Below, in pieces: positions 11,234 through 24,712 of a DNA stretch of 64,000 nucleotides. Every line of letters begins with the position of its first letter. Within the stretch, counting starts at the first letter, position 1. Location of the stretch: positions 1 through 64,000 of the forward strand of contig JAWZXG010000037.1 of assembly GCA_037178625.1 (NCBI GenBank). The letters run 5' to 3'. This DNA comes from Skeletonema tropicum (Eukaryota > Bacillariophyta > Thalassiosirophyceae > Thalassiosirales > Thalassiosiraceae). Under the pieces are notes generated by a model. The model was not told the origin of the DNA, made no database searches, and saw only the letters and a program-made list of their open reading frames with translations. Both the position numbers and the translations under genes were made by a program.

Positions 11234-13494
11234 TTATCAATCTAAGTATGATCCCAACAACATCCGAGGAGGAGGAGGATGTTGGATTGACTATTCCTCC
11301 TCCTCACCGTCGCCGATGATGATGATCAACAGTTAGTTAACGCGAACTAGTAGTTTGGAATGATCATCGGAGGTGTGGTTGGGATTAATCATCATCATCA
11401 TCGGCGGCGTGTGGAGAATGGCGAGTGAGCCGAATGTAGCGTAATGATATTGAATAAGTAATTCCACCGCCGATGATGAATTATTACACCACCGCCGATG
11501 TTGATGAATGGATTGAAGGTCGAGCGAAGCGAGACAGTGGAAGAATGATGCGACAAGTCGAAAGTCGAGTGAGCCGGAGGCGAGGGAGATGGAAGTAATG
11601 CAAATACTGTCAACGGTACGGTGGTGGAAATAGTGAAGGAGCGAGTGAGCCGCCAGGCGAGGGAGCTGTTGATTTTTGATTTTGGTATTGCTATGGTATT
11701 ATTGATAATGATGATATTGAAAATATTATATGGACGATGGAAGAATTGACGGTGGTGGAGGTAATTCTGTTCATTTTGTTGAAATTTCGAAATTTTGGAG
11801 TGTCTTCGGCGCTGGGGATGACTTTCTGGGGTACGGTCAATTTAGTTGAGTTGATTGGCAAAGAATCGATATTTGGCCTTGAATAGTACCAATTGATAGA
11901 ACTCGACGAGAGGATTCAAAATCACTACTCATCTCATTCATACGACCAATAGAAGGAGAGGTATGGATGTTTGGATGGGTAGAGTGCGTGGGAGTTTAGG
12001 TTGGACAAGTGACAAGGAGTGACGCTGAATGACTTCAAGGGTGCACCGTAAGCTTTCCAGCCACATGGAACATCTTCAATCATACTCATTTACTATTTAA
12101 TCATTATTTTTCATCTAGAGTCGAGGGCACAATTAATCAACAAACATTGTTGCCCGAACACCTAACAGTAACATATAAAACTTCTTGATATTCATTTCTC
12201 TCTCCCCTCTACGTTAGTTTGCGTCCAAAAATTTAAACCTCTCCTCACGAATCCTCCTCCAAGCCTTCTTGCTAGCTCGTACTTCCTTCTTGATACGTTC
12301 CTCTTCCTCACGTTCCTTCTTATTCGGGTCTACGATGCTCTCGAAGGGTTCCGTAATCCACTCATCCCAAACTGACTTGTCTGCCTCAACCTTCTCATTC
12401 GACTTGAGCTTCTTATTCTCTTCTATCTTTGCAGCAACTTCATCCGCCTCGTCAAGCCTCTTCTGTGCCCGAAGTGCCTGTTCGAGGTACTTGTATAATG
12501 TTAATGTAATAGTCTCATGATGGTCCGGTCCAATATCAGGAGATTGACATCGCAACTTGATGATGTCTGATGATCTTCCATGGTGCTACAGTAATATATT
12601 AAAGCAGTGAATAGAAGAGGAGGACGGTGATGGCATGGCACAGTAGAATGTAGCTTTATCATTGCATTGCTCTCTGTTGATGGCGGTATGTAATTTTGAG
12701 ACGGCCATCTTGATTTTTGAAGCGGTACCACCTTCTCAGCCGTATCAAAGCACAACACACGCAGATCAAAAATTGACAATGCAATGGCTGATATCTTGTC
12801 TCCTACGCGGCCAATGAAGGCGATAAGTGGCGTTTTGGAAAGCTCTCATTGCGCTCTATCGATTAGGCCTGTAATTATCCTGATTGGAGGACTTTCATTC
12901 AATCAATCCGTTCAAAAACAGGTCTAGAAAGTCACCAGTGGCTCTCAATCCGGCTCCACAGCCACAGCCCGAATTTGACGATATGACAACCAATCGAAAG
13001 CTCTTTTCAATCTCTTTCGATTAGTACTAATCATTCAGCCAACTGAATAATCTAAACATAGCTCGGGCAAAGCCCTCGCAAAAAAGCGACCAACTTTAGT
13101 CAGCCTTGTCCGACAGTTGACAGTTGACAGTTGACAGTTGACAGTTGATTGGTCGAAAATTCCCAAAGAGCGACCAGTTCAATCAGCCTCACATCATGAC
13201 AGTTGGCACGGAAGCATCAAACGCTTCGCTGAAGAACGATCACTTAATTCAGTAAGATCCAACTACTCACTGCTCGGGCAAAGCCCTCGCACAATACACT
13301 GAGCATAGATCAGCAATTGCTCATCAGTGAACTAAGTTACATGTACCGTCCAATGATTAGTTAGATCAACTCAGTACCGTCCATGATAATAATCCATTGT
13401 GCAACATCAACTTGCCTCGACTGTGCTCGACATCCTCCGCTTCGCTCCAGACTTACTACCCAACAATTTAAAATGTATTCATTTAATATATTCA
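11234..13494. repeat. 2.24-kb array unit 6
   Basis: 2261 bp. This is the unit richest in short duplications of one to four bases (for example near 12173, 12597, 12672, 12780, 13028 and 13355). The main reading frame is intact. Confidence 0.95.
12214..12585 (-). CDS. Array exon copy 6
   Basis: The exon is intact despite dense short insertions elsewhere in the unit. Insertions in the putative intron (near 12597 and 12672) and at its 5' side leave the exon untouched. Confidence 0.45.
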   Translation of the reverse strand, partial: HHGRSSDIIKLRCQSPDIGPDHHETITLTLYKYLEQALRAQKRLDEADEVAAKIEENKKLKSNEKVEADKSVWDEWITEPFESIVDPNKKEREEEERIKKEVRASKKAWRRIREERFKFLDAN

Positions 13495-15747
13495 TTATCA
13501 ATCTAAGTATGATCCCAACAACATCCGAGGAGGAGGAGGATGTTGGATTGACTATTCCTCCTCCTCACCGTCGCCGATGATGATGATCAACAGTTAGTTA
13601 ACGCGAACTAGTAGTTTGGAATGATCATCGGAGGTGTGGTTGGGATTAATCAATCATCATCATCGGCGGCGTGTGGAGAATGGCGCGAGTGAGCCGAATG
13701 TAGCGTAATGATATTGAATAAGTAATTCCACCGCCGATGATGAATTATTACACCACCGCCGATGTTGATGAATGGATTGAAGGTCGAGCGAAGCGAGACA
13801 GTGGAAGAATGATGCGACAAGTCGAAAGTCGAGTGAGCCGGAGGCGAGGGAGATGGAAGTAATGCAAATACTGTCAACGGTACGGTGGTGGAAATAGTGA
13901 AGGAGCGAGTGAGCCGCCAGGCGAGGGAGCTGTTGATTTTTGATTTTGGTATTGCTATGGTATTATTGATAATGATGATATTGAAAATATTATATGGACG
14001 ATGGAAGAATTGACGGTGGTGGAGGTAATTCTGTTCATTTTGTTGAAATTTCGAAATTTTGGAGTGTCTTCGGCGCTGGGGATGACTTTCTGGGGTACGG
14101 TCAATTTAGTTGAGTTGATTGGCAAAGAATCGATATTTGGCCTTGAATAGTACCAATTGATAGAACTCGACGAGAGGATTCAAAATCACTACTCATCTCA
14201 TTCATACGACCAATAGAAGGAGAGGTATGGATGTTTGGATGGGTAGAGTGCGTGGGAGTTTAGGTTGGACAAGTGACAAGGAGTGACGCTGAATGACTTC
14301 AAGGGTGCACCGTAAGCTTTCCAGCCACACATGAACATCTTCAATCATACTCATTTACTATTTAATCATTATTTTTCATCTAGAGTCGAGGGCACAATTA
14401 ATCAACAAACATTGTTGCCCGAACACCTAACAGTAACATAAAACTTCTTGATATTCTTTATCTCTCTCCTCCCCTCTACGTTAGTTTGCGTCCAAAAAAA
14501 TTTAAACCTCTCCTCACGAATCCTCCTCCAAGCCTTCTTGCTAGCTCGTACTTCCTTCTTGATACGTTCCTCTTCCTCACGTTCCTTCTTATTCGGGTCT
14601 ACGATGCTCTCGAAGGGTTCCGTAATCCACTCATCCCAAACTGACTTGTCTGCCTCAACCTTCTCATTCGACTTGAGCTTCTTATTCTCTTCTATCTTTG
14701 CAGCAACTTCATCCGCCTCGTCAAGCCTCTTCTGTGCCCGAAGTGCCTGTTCGAGGTACTTGTATAATGTTAATGTAATAGTCTCATGATGGTCCGGTCC
14801 AATATCAGGAGATTGACATCGCAACTTGATGATGTCTGATGATCTTCCATGGTGCTACAGTAATATTAAAGCAGTGAATAGAAGAGGAGGACGGTGATGG
14901 CATGGCACAGTAGAATGTAGCTTATCATTGCATTGCTCTGTTGATGGCGGTATGTAATTTGAGACGGCCATCTTGATTTTTGAAGCGGTACCACCTTCTC
15001 AGCCGTATCAAAGCACAACACACGCAGATCAAAAATTGACAATGGCTGATATCTTGTCTCCTACGCGGCCAATGAAGGCGATAAGTGGCGTTTTGGAAAG
15101 CTCTCATTGCGCTCTATCGATTAGGCCTGTAATTATCCTGATTGGAGGACTTTCATTCAATCAATCCGTTCAAAAACAGGTCTAGAAAGTCACCAGTGGC
15201 TCTCAATCCGGCTCCACAGCCACAGCCCGAATTTGACGATATGACAACCAATCGAAAGCTCTTTTCAATCTCTTTCGATTAGTACTATCATTCAGCCAAC
15301 TGAATAATCTAAACATAGCTCGGGCAAAGCCCTCGCAAAAAAGCGACCACTTTAGTCAGCCTTGTCCAGACAGTTGACAGTTGACAGTTGACAGTTGACA
15401 GTTGATTGGTCGAAAATCCCAAAGAGCGACCAGTTCAATCAGCCTCACATCATGACAGTTGGCACGGAAGCATCAAACGCTTCGCTGAAGAACGATCACT
15501 TAATTCAGTAAGATCCAACTACTCACTGCTCGGGCAAAGCCCTCGCACAATACACTGAGCATAGATCAGCAATTGCTCATCAGTGAACTAAGTTACATGT
15601 ACCGTCCAATGATAGTTAGATCAACTCAGTACCGTCCATGATAATAATCCATTGTGCAACATCAACTTGCCTCGACTGTGCTCGACATCCTCCGCTTCGC
15701 TCCAGACTTACTACCCAACAATTTAATGTATTCATTTAATATATTCA
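13495..15747. repeat. 2.24-kb array unit 7
   Basis: 2253 bp. Short insertions are confined to its first ~1 kb (for example 13650, 13684, 14328 and 14465-14500). The second half matches the consensus apart from one lost T near 14921. Confidence 0.95.
14402..14854 (-). CDS. Array exon copy 7, altered C-terminus
   Basis: The frame matches the other copies until the C-terminal RFKF. There an A-run near 14495 is longer by two bases, so the usual ending LDAN is replaced by about 30 unrelated residues running to a stop at 14402. A homopolymer error is the simplest explanation. Confidence 0.4.
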   Translation of the reverse strand, partial: HHGRSSDIIKLRCQSPDIGPDHHETITLTLYKYLEQALRAQKRLDEADEVAAKIEENKKLKSNEKVEADKSVWDEWITEPFESIVDPNKKEREEEERIKKEVRASKKAWRRIREERFKFFWTQTNVEGRREIKNIKKFYVTVRCSGNNVC

Positions 15748-17990
15748 TTATCAATCTAAGTATGATCCCAACAACATCCGAGGAGGAGGAGGATGTTGGA
15801 TTGACTATTCCTCCTCCTCACCGTCGCCGATGATGATGATCAACAGTTAGTTAACGCGAACTAGTAGTTTGGAATGATCATCGGAGGTGTGGTTGGGATT
15901 AATCATCATCATCATCGGCGGCGTGTGGAGAATGGCGAGTGAGCCGAATGTAGCGTAATGATATTGAATAAGTAATTCCACCGCCGATGATGAATTATTA
16001 CACCACCGCCGATGTTGATGAATGGATTGAAGATCGAGCGAAGCGAGACAGTGGAAGAATGATGCGACAAGTCGAAAGTCGAGTGAGCCGGAGGCGAGGG
16101 AGATGGAAGTAATGCAAATACTGTCAACGGTACGGTGGTGGAAATAGTGAAGGAGCGAGTGAGCCGCCAGGCGAGGGAGCTGTTGATTTTTGATTTTGGT
16201 ATTGCTATGGTATTATTGATAATGATGATATTGAAAATATTATATGGACGATGGAAGAATTGACGGTGGTGGAGGTAATTCTGTTCATTTTGTTGAAATT
16301 TCGAAATTTTGGAGTGTCTTCGGCGCTGGGGATGACTTTCTGGGGTACGGTCAATTTAGTTGAGTTGATTGGCAAAGAATCGATATTTGGCCTTGAATAG
16401 TACCAATTGATAGAACTCGACGAGAGGATTCAAAATCACTACTCATCTCATTCATACGACCAATAGAAGGAGAGGTATGGATGTTTGGATGGGTAGAGTG
16501 CGTGGGAGTTTAGGTTGGACAAGTGACAAGGAGTGACGCTGAATGACTTCAAGGGTGCACCGTAAGCTTTCCAGCCACATGAACATCTTCAATCATACTC
16601 ATTTACTATTTAATCATTATTTTTCATCTAGAGTCGAGGGCACAATTAATCAACAAACATTGTTGCCCGAACACCTAACAGTAACATAAAACTTCTTGAT
16701 ATTCATTTCTCTCTCCCCTCTACGTTAGTTTGCGTCCAAAAATTTAAACCTCTCCTCACGAATCCTCCTCCAAGCCTTCTTGCTAGCTCGTACTTCCTTC
16801 TTGATACGTTCCTCTTCCTCACGTTCCTTCTTATTCGGGTCTACGATGCTCTCGAAGGGTTCCGTAATCCACTCATCCCAAACTGACTTGTCTGCCTCAA
16901 CCTTCTCATTCGACTTGAGCTTCTTATTCTCTTCTATCTTTGCAGCAACTTCATCCGCCTCGTCAAGCCTCTTCTGTGCCCGAAGTGCCTGTTCGAGGTA
17001 CTTGTATAATGTTAATGTAATAGTCTCATGATGGTCCGGTCCAATATCAGGAGATTGACATCGCAACTTGATGATGTCTGATGATCTTCCATGGTGCTAC
17101 AGTAATATTAAAGCAGTGAATAGAAGAGGAGGACGGTGATGGCATGGCACAGTAGAATGTAGCTTTATCATTGCATTGCTCTGTTGATGGCGGTATGTAA
17201 TTTGAGACGGCCATCTTGATTTTTGAAGCGGTACCACCTTCTCAGCCGTATCAAAGCACAACACACGCAGATCAAAAATTGACAATGGCTGATATCTTGT
17301 CTCCTACGCGGCCAATGAAGGCGATAAGTGGCGTTTTGGAAAGCTCTCATTGCGCTCTATCGATTAGGCCTGTAATTATCCTGATTGGAGGACTTTCATT
17401 CAATCAATCCGTTCAAAAACAGGTCTAGAAAGTCACCAGTGGCTCTCAATCCGGCTCCACAGCCACAGCCCGAATTTGACGATATGACAACCAATCGAAA
17501 GCTCTTTTCAATCTCTTTCGATTAGTACTATCATTCAGCCAACTGAATAATCTAAACATAGCTCGGGCAAAGCCCTCGCAAAAAAGCGACCACTTTAGTC
17601 AGCCTTGTCCAGACAGTTGACAGTTGACAGTTGACAGTTGACAGTTGATTGGTCGAAAATCCCAAAGAGCGACCAGTTCAATCAGCCTCACATCATGACA
17701 GTTGGCACGGAAGCATCAAACGCTTCGCTGAAGAACGATCACTTAATTCAGTAAGATCCAACTACTCACTGCTCGGGCAAAGCCCTCGCACAATACACTG
17801 AGCATAGATCAGCAATTGCTCATCAGTGAACTAAGTTACATGTACCGTCCAATGATAGTTAGATCAACTCAGTACCGTCCATGATAATAATCCATTGTGC
17901 AACATCAACTTGCCTCGACTGTGCTCGACATCCTCCGCTTCGCTCCAGACTTACTACCCAACAATTTAATGTATTCATTTAATATATTCA
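15748..17990. repeat. 2.24-kb array unit 8
   Basis: Consensus-length 2243-bp unit with five heptamers near 17611. One private G-to-A substitution is visible near 16032. Confidence 0.97.
16725..17096 (-). CDS. Array exon copy 8
   Basis: Intact and identical in protein sequence to copy 2. It lies in the uniform 2243-bp part of the array. Confidence 0.5.
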   Translation of the reverse strand, partial: HHGRSSDIIKLRCQSPDIGPDHHETITLTLYKYLEQALRAQKRLDEADEVAAKIEENKKLKSNEKVEADKSVWDEWITEPFESIVDPNKKEREEEERIKKEVRASKKAWRRIREERFKFLDAN

Positions 17991-20233
17991 TTATCAATCT
18001 AAGTATGATCCCAACAACATCCGAGGAGGAGGAGGATGTTGGATTGACTATTCCTCCTCCTCACCGTCGCCGATGATGATGATCAACAGTTAGTTAACGC
18101 GAACTATTAGTTTGGAATGATCATCGGAGGTGTGGTTGGGATTAATCATCATCATCATCGGCGGCGTGTGGAGAATGGCGAGTGAGCCGAATGTAGCGTA
18201 ATGATATTGAATAAGTAATTCCACCGCCGATGATGAATTATTACACCACCGCCGATGTTGATGAATGGATTGAAGGTCGAGCGAAGCGAGACAGTGGAAG
18301 AATGATGCGACAAGTCGAAAGTCGAGTGAGCCGGAGGCGAGGGAGATGGAAGTAATGCAAATACTGTCAACGGTACGGTGGTGGAAATAGTGAAGGAGCG
18401 AGTGAGCCGCCAGGCGAGGGAGCTGTTGATTTTTGATTTTGGTATTGCTATGGTATTATTGATAATGATGATATTGAAAATATTATATGGACGATGGAAG
18501 AATTGACGGTGGTGGAGGTAATTCTGTTCATTTTGTTGAAATTTCGAAATTTTGGAGTGTCTTCGGCGCTGGGGATGACTTTCTGGGGTACGGTCAATTT
18601 AGTTGAGTTGATTGGCAAAGAATCGATATTTGGCCTTGAATAGTACCAATTGATAGAACTCGACGAGAGGATTCAAAATCACTACTCATCTCATTCATAC
18701 GACCAATAGAAGGAGAGGTATGGATGTTTGGATGGGTAGAGTGCGTGGGAGTTTAGGTTGGACAAGTGACAAGGAGTGACGCTGAATGACTTCAAGGGTG
18801 CACCGTAAGCTTTCCAGCCACATGAACATCTTCAATCATACTCATTTACTATTTAATCATTATTTTTCATCTAGAGTCGAGGGCACAATTAATCAACAAA
18901 CATTGTTGCCCGAACACCTAACAGTAACATAAAACTTCTTGATATTCATTTCTCTCTCCCCTCTACGTTAGTTTGCGTCCAAAAATTTAAACCTCTCCTC
19001 ACGAATCCTCCTCCAAGCCTTCTTGCTAGCTCGTACTTCCTTCTTGATACGTTCCTCTTCCTCACGTTCCTTCTTATTCGGGTCTACGATGCTCTCGAAG
19101 GGTTCCGTAATCCACTCATCCCAAACTGACTTGTCTGCCTCAACCTTCTCATTCGACTTGAGCTTCTTATTCTCTTCTATCTTTGCAGCAACTTCATCCG
19201 CCTCGTCAAGCCTCTTCTGTGCCCGAAGTGCCTGTTCGAGGTACTTGTATAATGTTAATGTAATAGTCTCATGATGGTCCGGTCCAATATCAGGAGATTG
19301 ACATCGCAACTTGATGATGTCTGATGATCTTCCATGGTGCTACAGTAATATTAAAGCAGTGAATAGAAGAGGAGGACGGTGATGGCATGGCACAGTAGAA
19401 TGTAGCTTTATCATTGCATTGCTCTGTTGATGGCGGTATGTAATTTGAGACGGCCATCTTGATTTTTGAAGCGGTACCACCTTCTCAGCCGTATCAAAGC
19501 ACAACACACGCAGATCAAAAATTGACAATGGCTGATATCTTGTCTCCTACGCGGCCAATGAAGGCGATAAGTGGCGTTTTGGAAAGCTCTCATTGCGCTC
19601 TATCGATTAGGCCTGTAATTATCCTGATTGGAGGACTTTCATTCAATCAATCCGTTCAAAAACAGGTCTAGAAAGTCACCAGTGGCTCTCAATCCGGCTC
19701 CACAGCCACAGCCCGAATTTGACGATATGACAACCAATCGAAAGCTCTTTTCAATCTCTTTCGATTAGTACTATCATTCAGCCAACTGAATAATCTAAAC
19801 ATAGCTCGGGCAAAGCCCTCGCAAAAAAGCGACCACTTTAGTCAGCCTTGTCCAGACAGTTGACAGTTGACAGTTGACAGTTGACAGTTGATTGGTCGAA
19901 AATCCCAAAGAGCGACCAGTTCAATCAGCCTCACATCATGACAGTTGGCACGGAAGCATCAAACGCTTCGCTGAAGAACGATCACTTAATTCAGTAAGAT
20001 CCAACTACTCACTGCTCGGGCAAAGCCCTCGCACAATACACTGAGCATAGATCAGCAATTGCTCATCAGTGAACTAAGTTACATGTACCGTCCAATGATA
20101 GTTAGATCAACTCAGTACCGTCCATGATAATAATCCATTGTGCAACATCAACTTGCCTCGACTGTGCTCGACATCCTCCGCTTCGCTCCAGACTTACTAC
20201 CCAACAATTTAATGTATTCATTTAATATATTCA
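17991..20233. repeat. 2.24-kb array unit 9
   Basis: 2243 bp, five heptamers. It carries the variant ACTATTAG near 18106 where most units read ACTAGTAG. Confidence 0.97.
18968..19339 (-). CDS. Array exon copy 9
   Basis: Intact, same protein as copy 2. Confidence 0.5.
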   Translation of the reverse strand, partial: HHGRSSDIIKLRCQSPDIGPDHHETITLTLYKYLEQALRAQKRLDEADEVAAKIEENKKLKSNEKVEADKSVWDEWITEPFESIVDPNKKEREEEERIKKEVRASKKAWRRIREERFKFLDAN

Positions 20234-22476
20234 TTATCAATCTAAGTATGATCCCAACAACATCCGAGGAGGAGGAGGATGTTGGATTGACTATTCCTCC
20301 TCCTCACCGTCGCCGATGATGATGATCAACAGTTAGTTAACGCGAACTATTAGTTTGGAATGATCATCGGAGGTGTGGTTGGGATTAATCATCATCATCA
20401 TCGGCGGCGTGTGGAGAATGGCGAGTGAGCCGAATGTAGCGTAATGATATTGAATAAGTAATTCCACCGCCGATGATGAATTATTACACCACCGCCGATG
20501 TTGATGAATGGATTGAAGGTCGAGCGAAGCGAGACAGTGGAAGAATGATGCGACAAGTCGAAAGTCGAGTGAGCCGGAGGCGAGGGAGATGGAAGTAATG
20601 CAAATACTGTCAACGGTACGGTGGTGGAAATAGTGAAGGAGCGAGTGAGCCGCCAGGCGAGGGAGCTGTTGATTTTTGATTTTGGTATTGCTATGGTATT
20701 ATTGATAATGATGATATTGAAAATATTATATGGACGATGGAAGAATTGACGGTGGTGGAGGTAATTCTGTTCATTTTGTTGAAATTTCGAAATTTTGGAG
20801 TGTCTTCGGCGCTGGGGATGACTTTCTGGGGTACGGTCAATTTAGTTGAGTTGATTGGCAAAGAATCGATATTTGGCCTTGAATAGTACCAATTGATAGA
20901 ACTCGACGAGAGGATTCAAAATCACTACTCATCTCATTCATACGACCAATAGAAGGAGAGGTATGGATGTTTGGATGGGTAGAGTGCGTGGGAGTTTAGG
21001 TTGGACAAGTGACAAGGAGTGACGCTGAATGACTTCAAGGGTGCACCGTAAGCTTTCCAGCCACATGAACATCTTCAATCATACTCATTTACTATTTAAT
21101 CATTATTTTTCATCTAGAGTCGAGGGCACAATTAATCAACAAACATTGTTGCCCGAACACCTAACAGTAACATAAAACTTCTTGATATTCATTTCTCTCT
21201 CCCCTCTACGTTAGTTTGCGTCCAAAAATTTAAACCTCTCCTCACGAATCCTCCTCCAAGCCTTCTTGCTAGCTCGTACTTCCTTCTTGATACGTTCCTC
21301 TTCCTCACGTTCCTTCTTATTCGGGTCTACGATGCTCTCGAAGGGTTCCGTAATCCACTCATCCCAAACTGACTTGTCTGCCTCAACCTTCTCATTCGAC
21401 TTGAGCTTCTTATTCTCTTCTATCTTTGCAGCAACTTCATCCGCCTCGTCAAGCCTCTTCTGTGCCCGAAGTGCCTGTTCGAGGTACTTGTATAATGTTA
21501 ATGTAATAGTCTCATGATGGTCCGGTCCAATATCAGGAGATTGACATCGCAACTTGATGATGTCTGATGATCTTCCATGGTGCTACAGTAATATTAAAGC
21601 AGTGAATAGAAGAGGAGGACGGTGATGGCATGGCACAGTAGAATGTAGCTTTATCATTGCATTGCTCTGTTGATGGCGGTATGTAATTTGAGACGGCCAT
21701 CTTGATTTTTGAAGCGGTACCACCTTCTCAGCCGTATCAAAGCACAACACACGCAGATCAAAAATTGACAATGGCTGATATCTTGTCTCCTACGCGGCCA
21801 ATGAAGGCGATAAGTGGCGTTTTGGAAAGCTCTCATTGCGCTCTATCGATTAGGCCTGTAATTATCCTGATTGGAGGACTTTCATTCAATCAATCCGTTC
21901 AAAAACAGGTCTAGAAAGTCACCAGTGGCTCTCAATCCGGCTCCACAGCCACAGCCCGAATTTGACGATATGACAACCAATCGAAAGCTCTTTTCAATCT
22001 CTTTCGATTAGTACTATCATTCAGCCAACTGAATAATCTAAACATAGCTCGGGCAAAGCCCTCGCAAAAAAGCGACCACTTTAGTCAGCCTTGTCCAGAC
22101 AGTTGACAGTTGACAGTTGACAGTTGACAGTTGATTGGTCGAAAATCCCAAAGAGCGACCAGTTCAATCAGCCTCACATCATGACAGTTGGCACGGAAGC
22201 ATCAAACGCTTCGCTGAAGAACGATCACTTAATTCAGTAAGATCCAACTACTCACTGCTCGGGCAAAGCCCTCGCACAATACACTGAGCATAGATCAGCA
22301 ATTGCTCATCAGTGAACTAAGTTACATGTACCGTCCAATGATAGTTAGATCAACTCAGTACCGTCCATGATAATAATCCATTGTGCAACATCAACTTGCC
22401 TCGACTGTGCTCGACATCCTCCGCTTCGCTCCAGACTTACTACCCAACAATTTAATGTATTCATTTAATATATTCA
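20234..22476. repeat. 2.24-kb array unit 10
   Basis: 2243 bp, five heptamers. It shares the ACTATTAG variant (near 20347) with units 9 and 11. Confidence 0.97.
21211..21582 (-). CDS. Array exon copy 10
   Basis: Intact, same protein as copy 2. Confidence 0.5.
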   Translation of the reverse strand, partial: HHGRSSDIIKLRCQSPDIGPDHHETITLTLYKYLEQALRAQKRLDEADEVAAKIEENKKLKSNEKVEADKSVWDEWITEPFESIVDPNKKEREEEERIKKEVRASKKAWRRIREERFKFLDAN

Positions 22477-24712
22477 TTATCAATCTAAGTATGATCCCAA
22501 CAACATCCGAGGAGGAGGAGGATGTTGGATTGACTATTCCTCCTCCTCACCGTCGCCGATGATGATGATCAACAGTTAGTTAACGCGAACTATTAGTTTG
22601 GAATGATCATCGGAGGTGTGGTTGGGATTAATCATCATCATCATCGGCGGCGTGTGGAGAATGGCGAGTGAGCCGAATGTAGCGTAATGATATTGAATAA
22701 GTAATTCCACCGCCGATGATGAATTATTACACCACCGCCGATGTTGATGAATGGATTGAAGGTCGAGCGAAGCGAGACAGTGGAAGAATGATGCGACAAG
22801 TCGAAAGTCGAGTGAGCCGGAGGCGAGGGAGATGGAAGTAATGCAAATACTGTCAACGGTACGGTGGTGGAAATAGTGAAGGAGCGAGTGAGCCGCCAGG
22901 CGAGGGAGCTGTTGATTTTTGATTTTGGTATTGCTATGGTATTATTGATAATGATGATATTGAAAATATTATATGGACGATGGAAGAATTGACGGTGGTG
23001 GAGGTAATTCTGTTCATTTTGTTGAAATTTCGAAATTTTGGAGTGTCTTCGGCGCTGGGGATGACTTTCTGGGGTACGGTCAATTTAGTTGAGTTGATTG
23101 GCAAAGAATCGATATTTGGCCTTGAATAGTACCAATTGATAGAACTCGACGAGAGGATTCAAAATCACTACTCATCTCATTCATACGACCAATAGAAGGA
23201 GAGGTATGGATGTTTGGATGGGTAGAGTGCGTGGGAGTTTAGGTTGGACAAGTGACAAGGAGTGACGCTGAATGACTTCAAGGGTGCACCGTAAGCTTTC
23301 CAGCCACATGAACATCTTCAATCATACTCATTTACTATTTAATCATTATTTTTCATCTAGAGTCGAGGGCACAATTAATCAACAAACATTGTTGCCCGAA
23401 CACCTAACAGTAACATAAAACTTCTTGATATTCATTTCTCTCTCCCCTCTACGTTAGTTTGCGTCCAAAAATTTAAACCTCTCCTCACGAATCCTCCTCC
23501 AAGCCTTCTTGCTAGCTCGTACTTCCTTCTTGATACGTTCCTCTTCCTCACGTTCCTTCTTATTCGGGTCTACGATGCTCTCGAAGGGTTCCGTAATCCA
23601 CTCATCCCAAACTGACTTGTCTGCCTCAACCTTCTCATTCGACTTGAGCTTCTTATTCTCTTCTATCTTTGCAGCAACTTCATCCGCCTCGTCAAGCCTC
23701 TTCTGTGCCCGAAGTGCCTGTTCGAGGTACTTGTATAATGTTAATGTAATAGTCTCATGATGGTCCGGTCCAATATCAGGAGATTGACATCGCAACTTGA
23801 TGATGTCTGATGATCTTCCATGGTGCTACAGTAATATTAAAGCAGTGAATAGAAGAGGAGGACGGTGATGGCATGGCACAGTAGAATGTAGCTTTATCAT
23901 TGCATTGCTCTGTTGATGGCGGTATGTAATTTGAGACGGCCATCTTGATTTTTGAAGCGGTACCACCTTCTCAGCCGTATCAAAGCACAACACACGCAGA
24001 TCAAAAATTGACAATGGCTGATATCTTGTCTCCTACGCGGCCAATGAAGGCGATAAGTGGCGTTTTGGAAAGCTCTCATTGCGCTCTATCGATTAGGCCT
24101 GTAATTATCCTGATTGGAGGACTTTCATTCAATCAATCCGTTCAAAAACAGGTCTAGAAAGTCACCAGTGGCTCTCAATCCGGCTCCACAGCCACAGCCC
24201 GAATTTGACGATATGACAACCAATCGAAAGCTCTTTTCAATCTCTTTCGATTAGTACTATCATTCAGCCAACTGAATAATCTAAACATAGCTCGGGCAAA
24301 GCCCTCGCAAAAAAGCGACCACTTTAGTCAGCCTTGTCCAGACAGTTGACAGTTGACAGTTGACAGTTGATTGGTCGAAAATCCCAAAGAGCGACCAGTT
24401 CAATCAGCCTCACATCATGACAGTTGGCACGGAAGCATCAAACGCTTCGCTGAAGAACGATCACTTAATTCAGTAAGATCCAACTACTCACTGCTCGGGC
24501 AAAGCCCTCGCACAATACACTGAGCATAGATCAGCAATTGCTCATCAGTGAACTAAGTTACATGTACCGTCCAATGATAGTTAGATCAACTCAGTACCGT
24601 CCATGATAATAATCCATTGTGCAACATCAACTTGCCTCGACTGTGCTCGACATCCTCCGCTTCGCTCCAGACTTACTACCCAACAATTTAATGTATTCAT
24701 TTAATATATTCA
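22477..24712. repeat. 2.24-kb array unit 11
   Basis: 2236 bp, four heptamers near 24341. It carries the ACTATTAG variant near 22589. Confidence 0.97.
23454..23825 (-). CDS. Array exon copy 11
   Basis: Intact, same protein as copy 2. Confidence 0.5.
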   Translation of the reverse strand, partial: HHGRSSDIIKLRCQSPDIGPDHHETITLTLYKYLEQALRAQKRLDEADEVAAKIEENKKLKSNEKVEADKSVWDEWITEPFESIVDPNKKEREEEERIKKEVRASKKAWRRIREERFKFLDAN

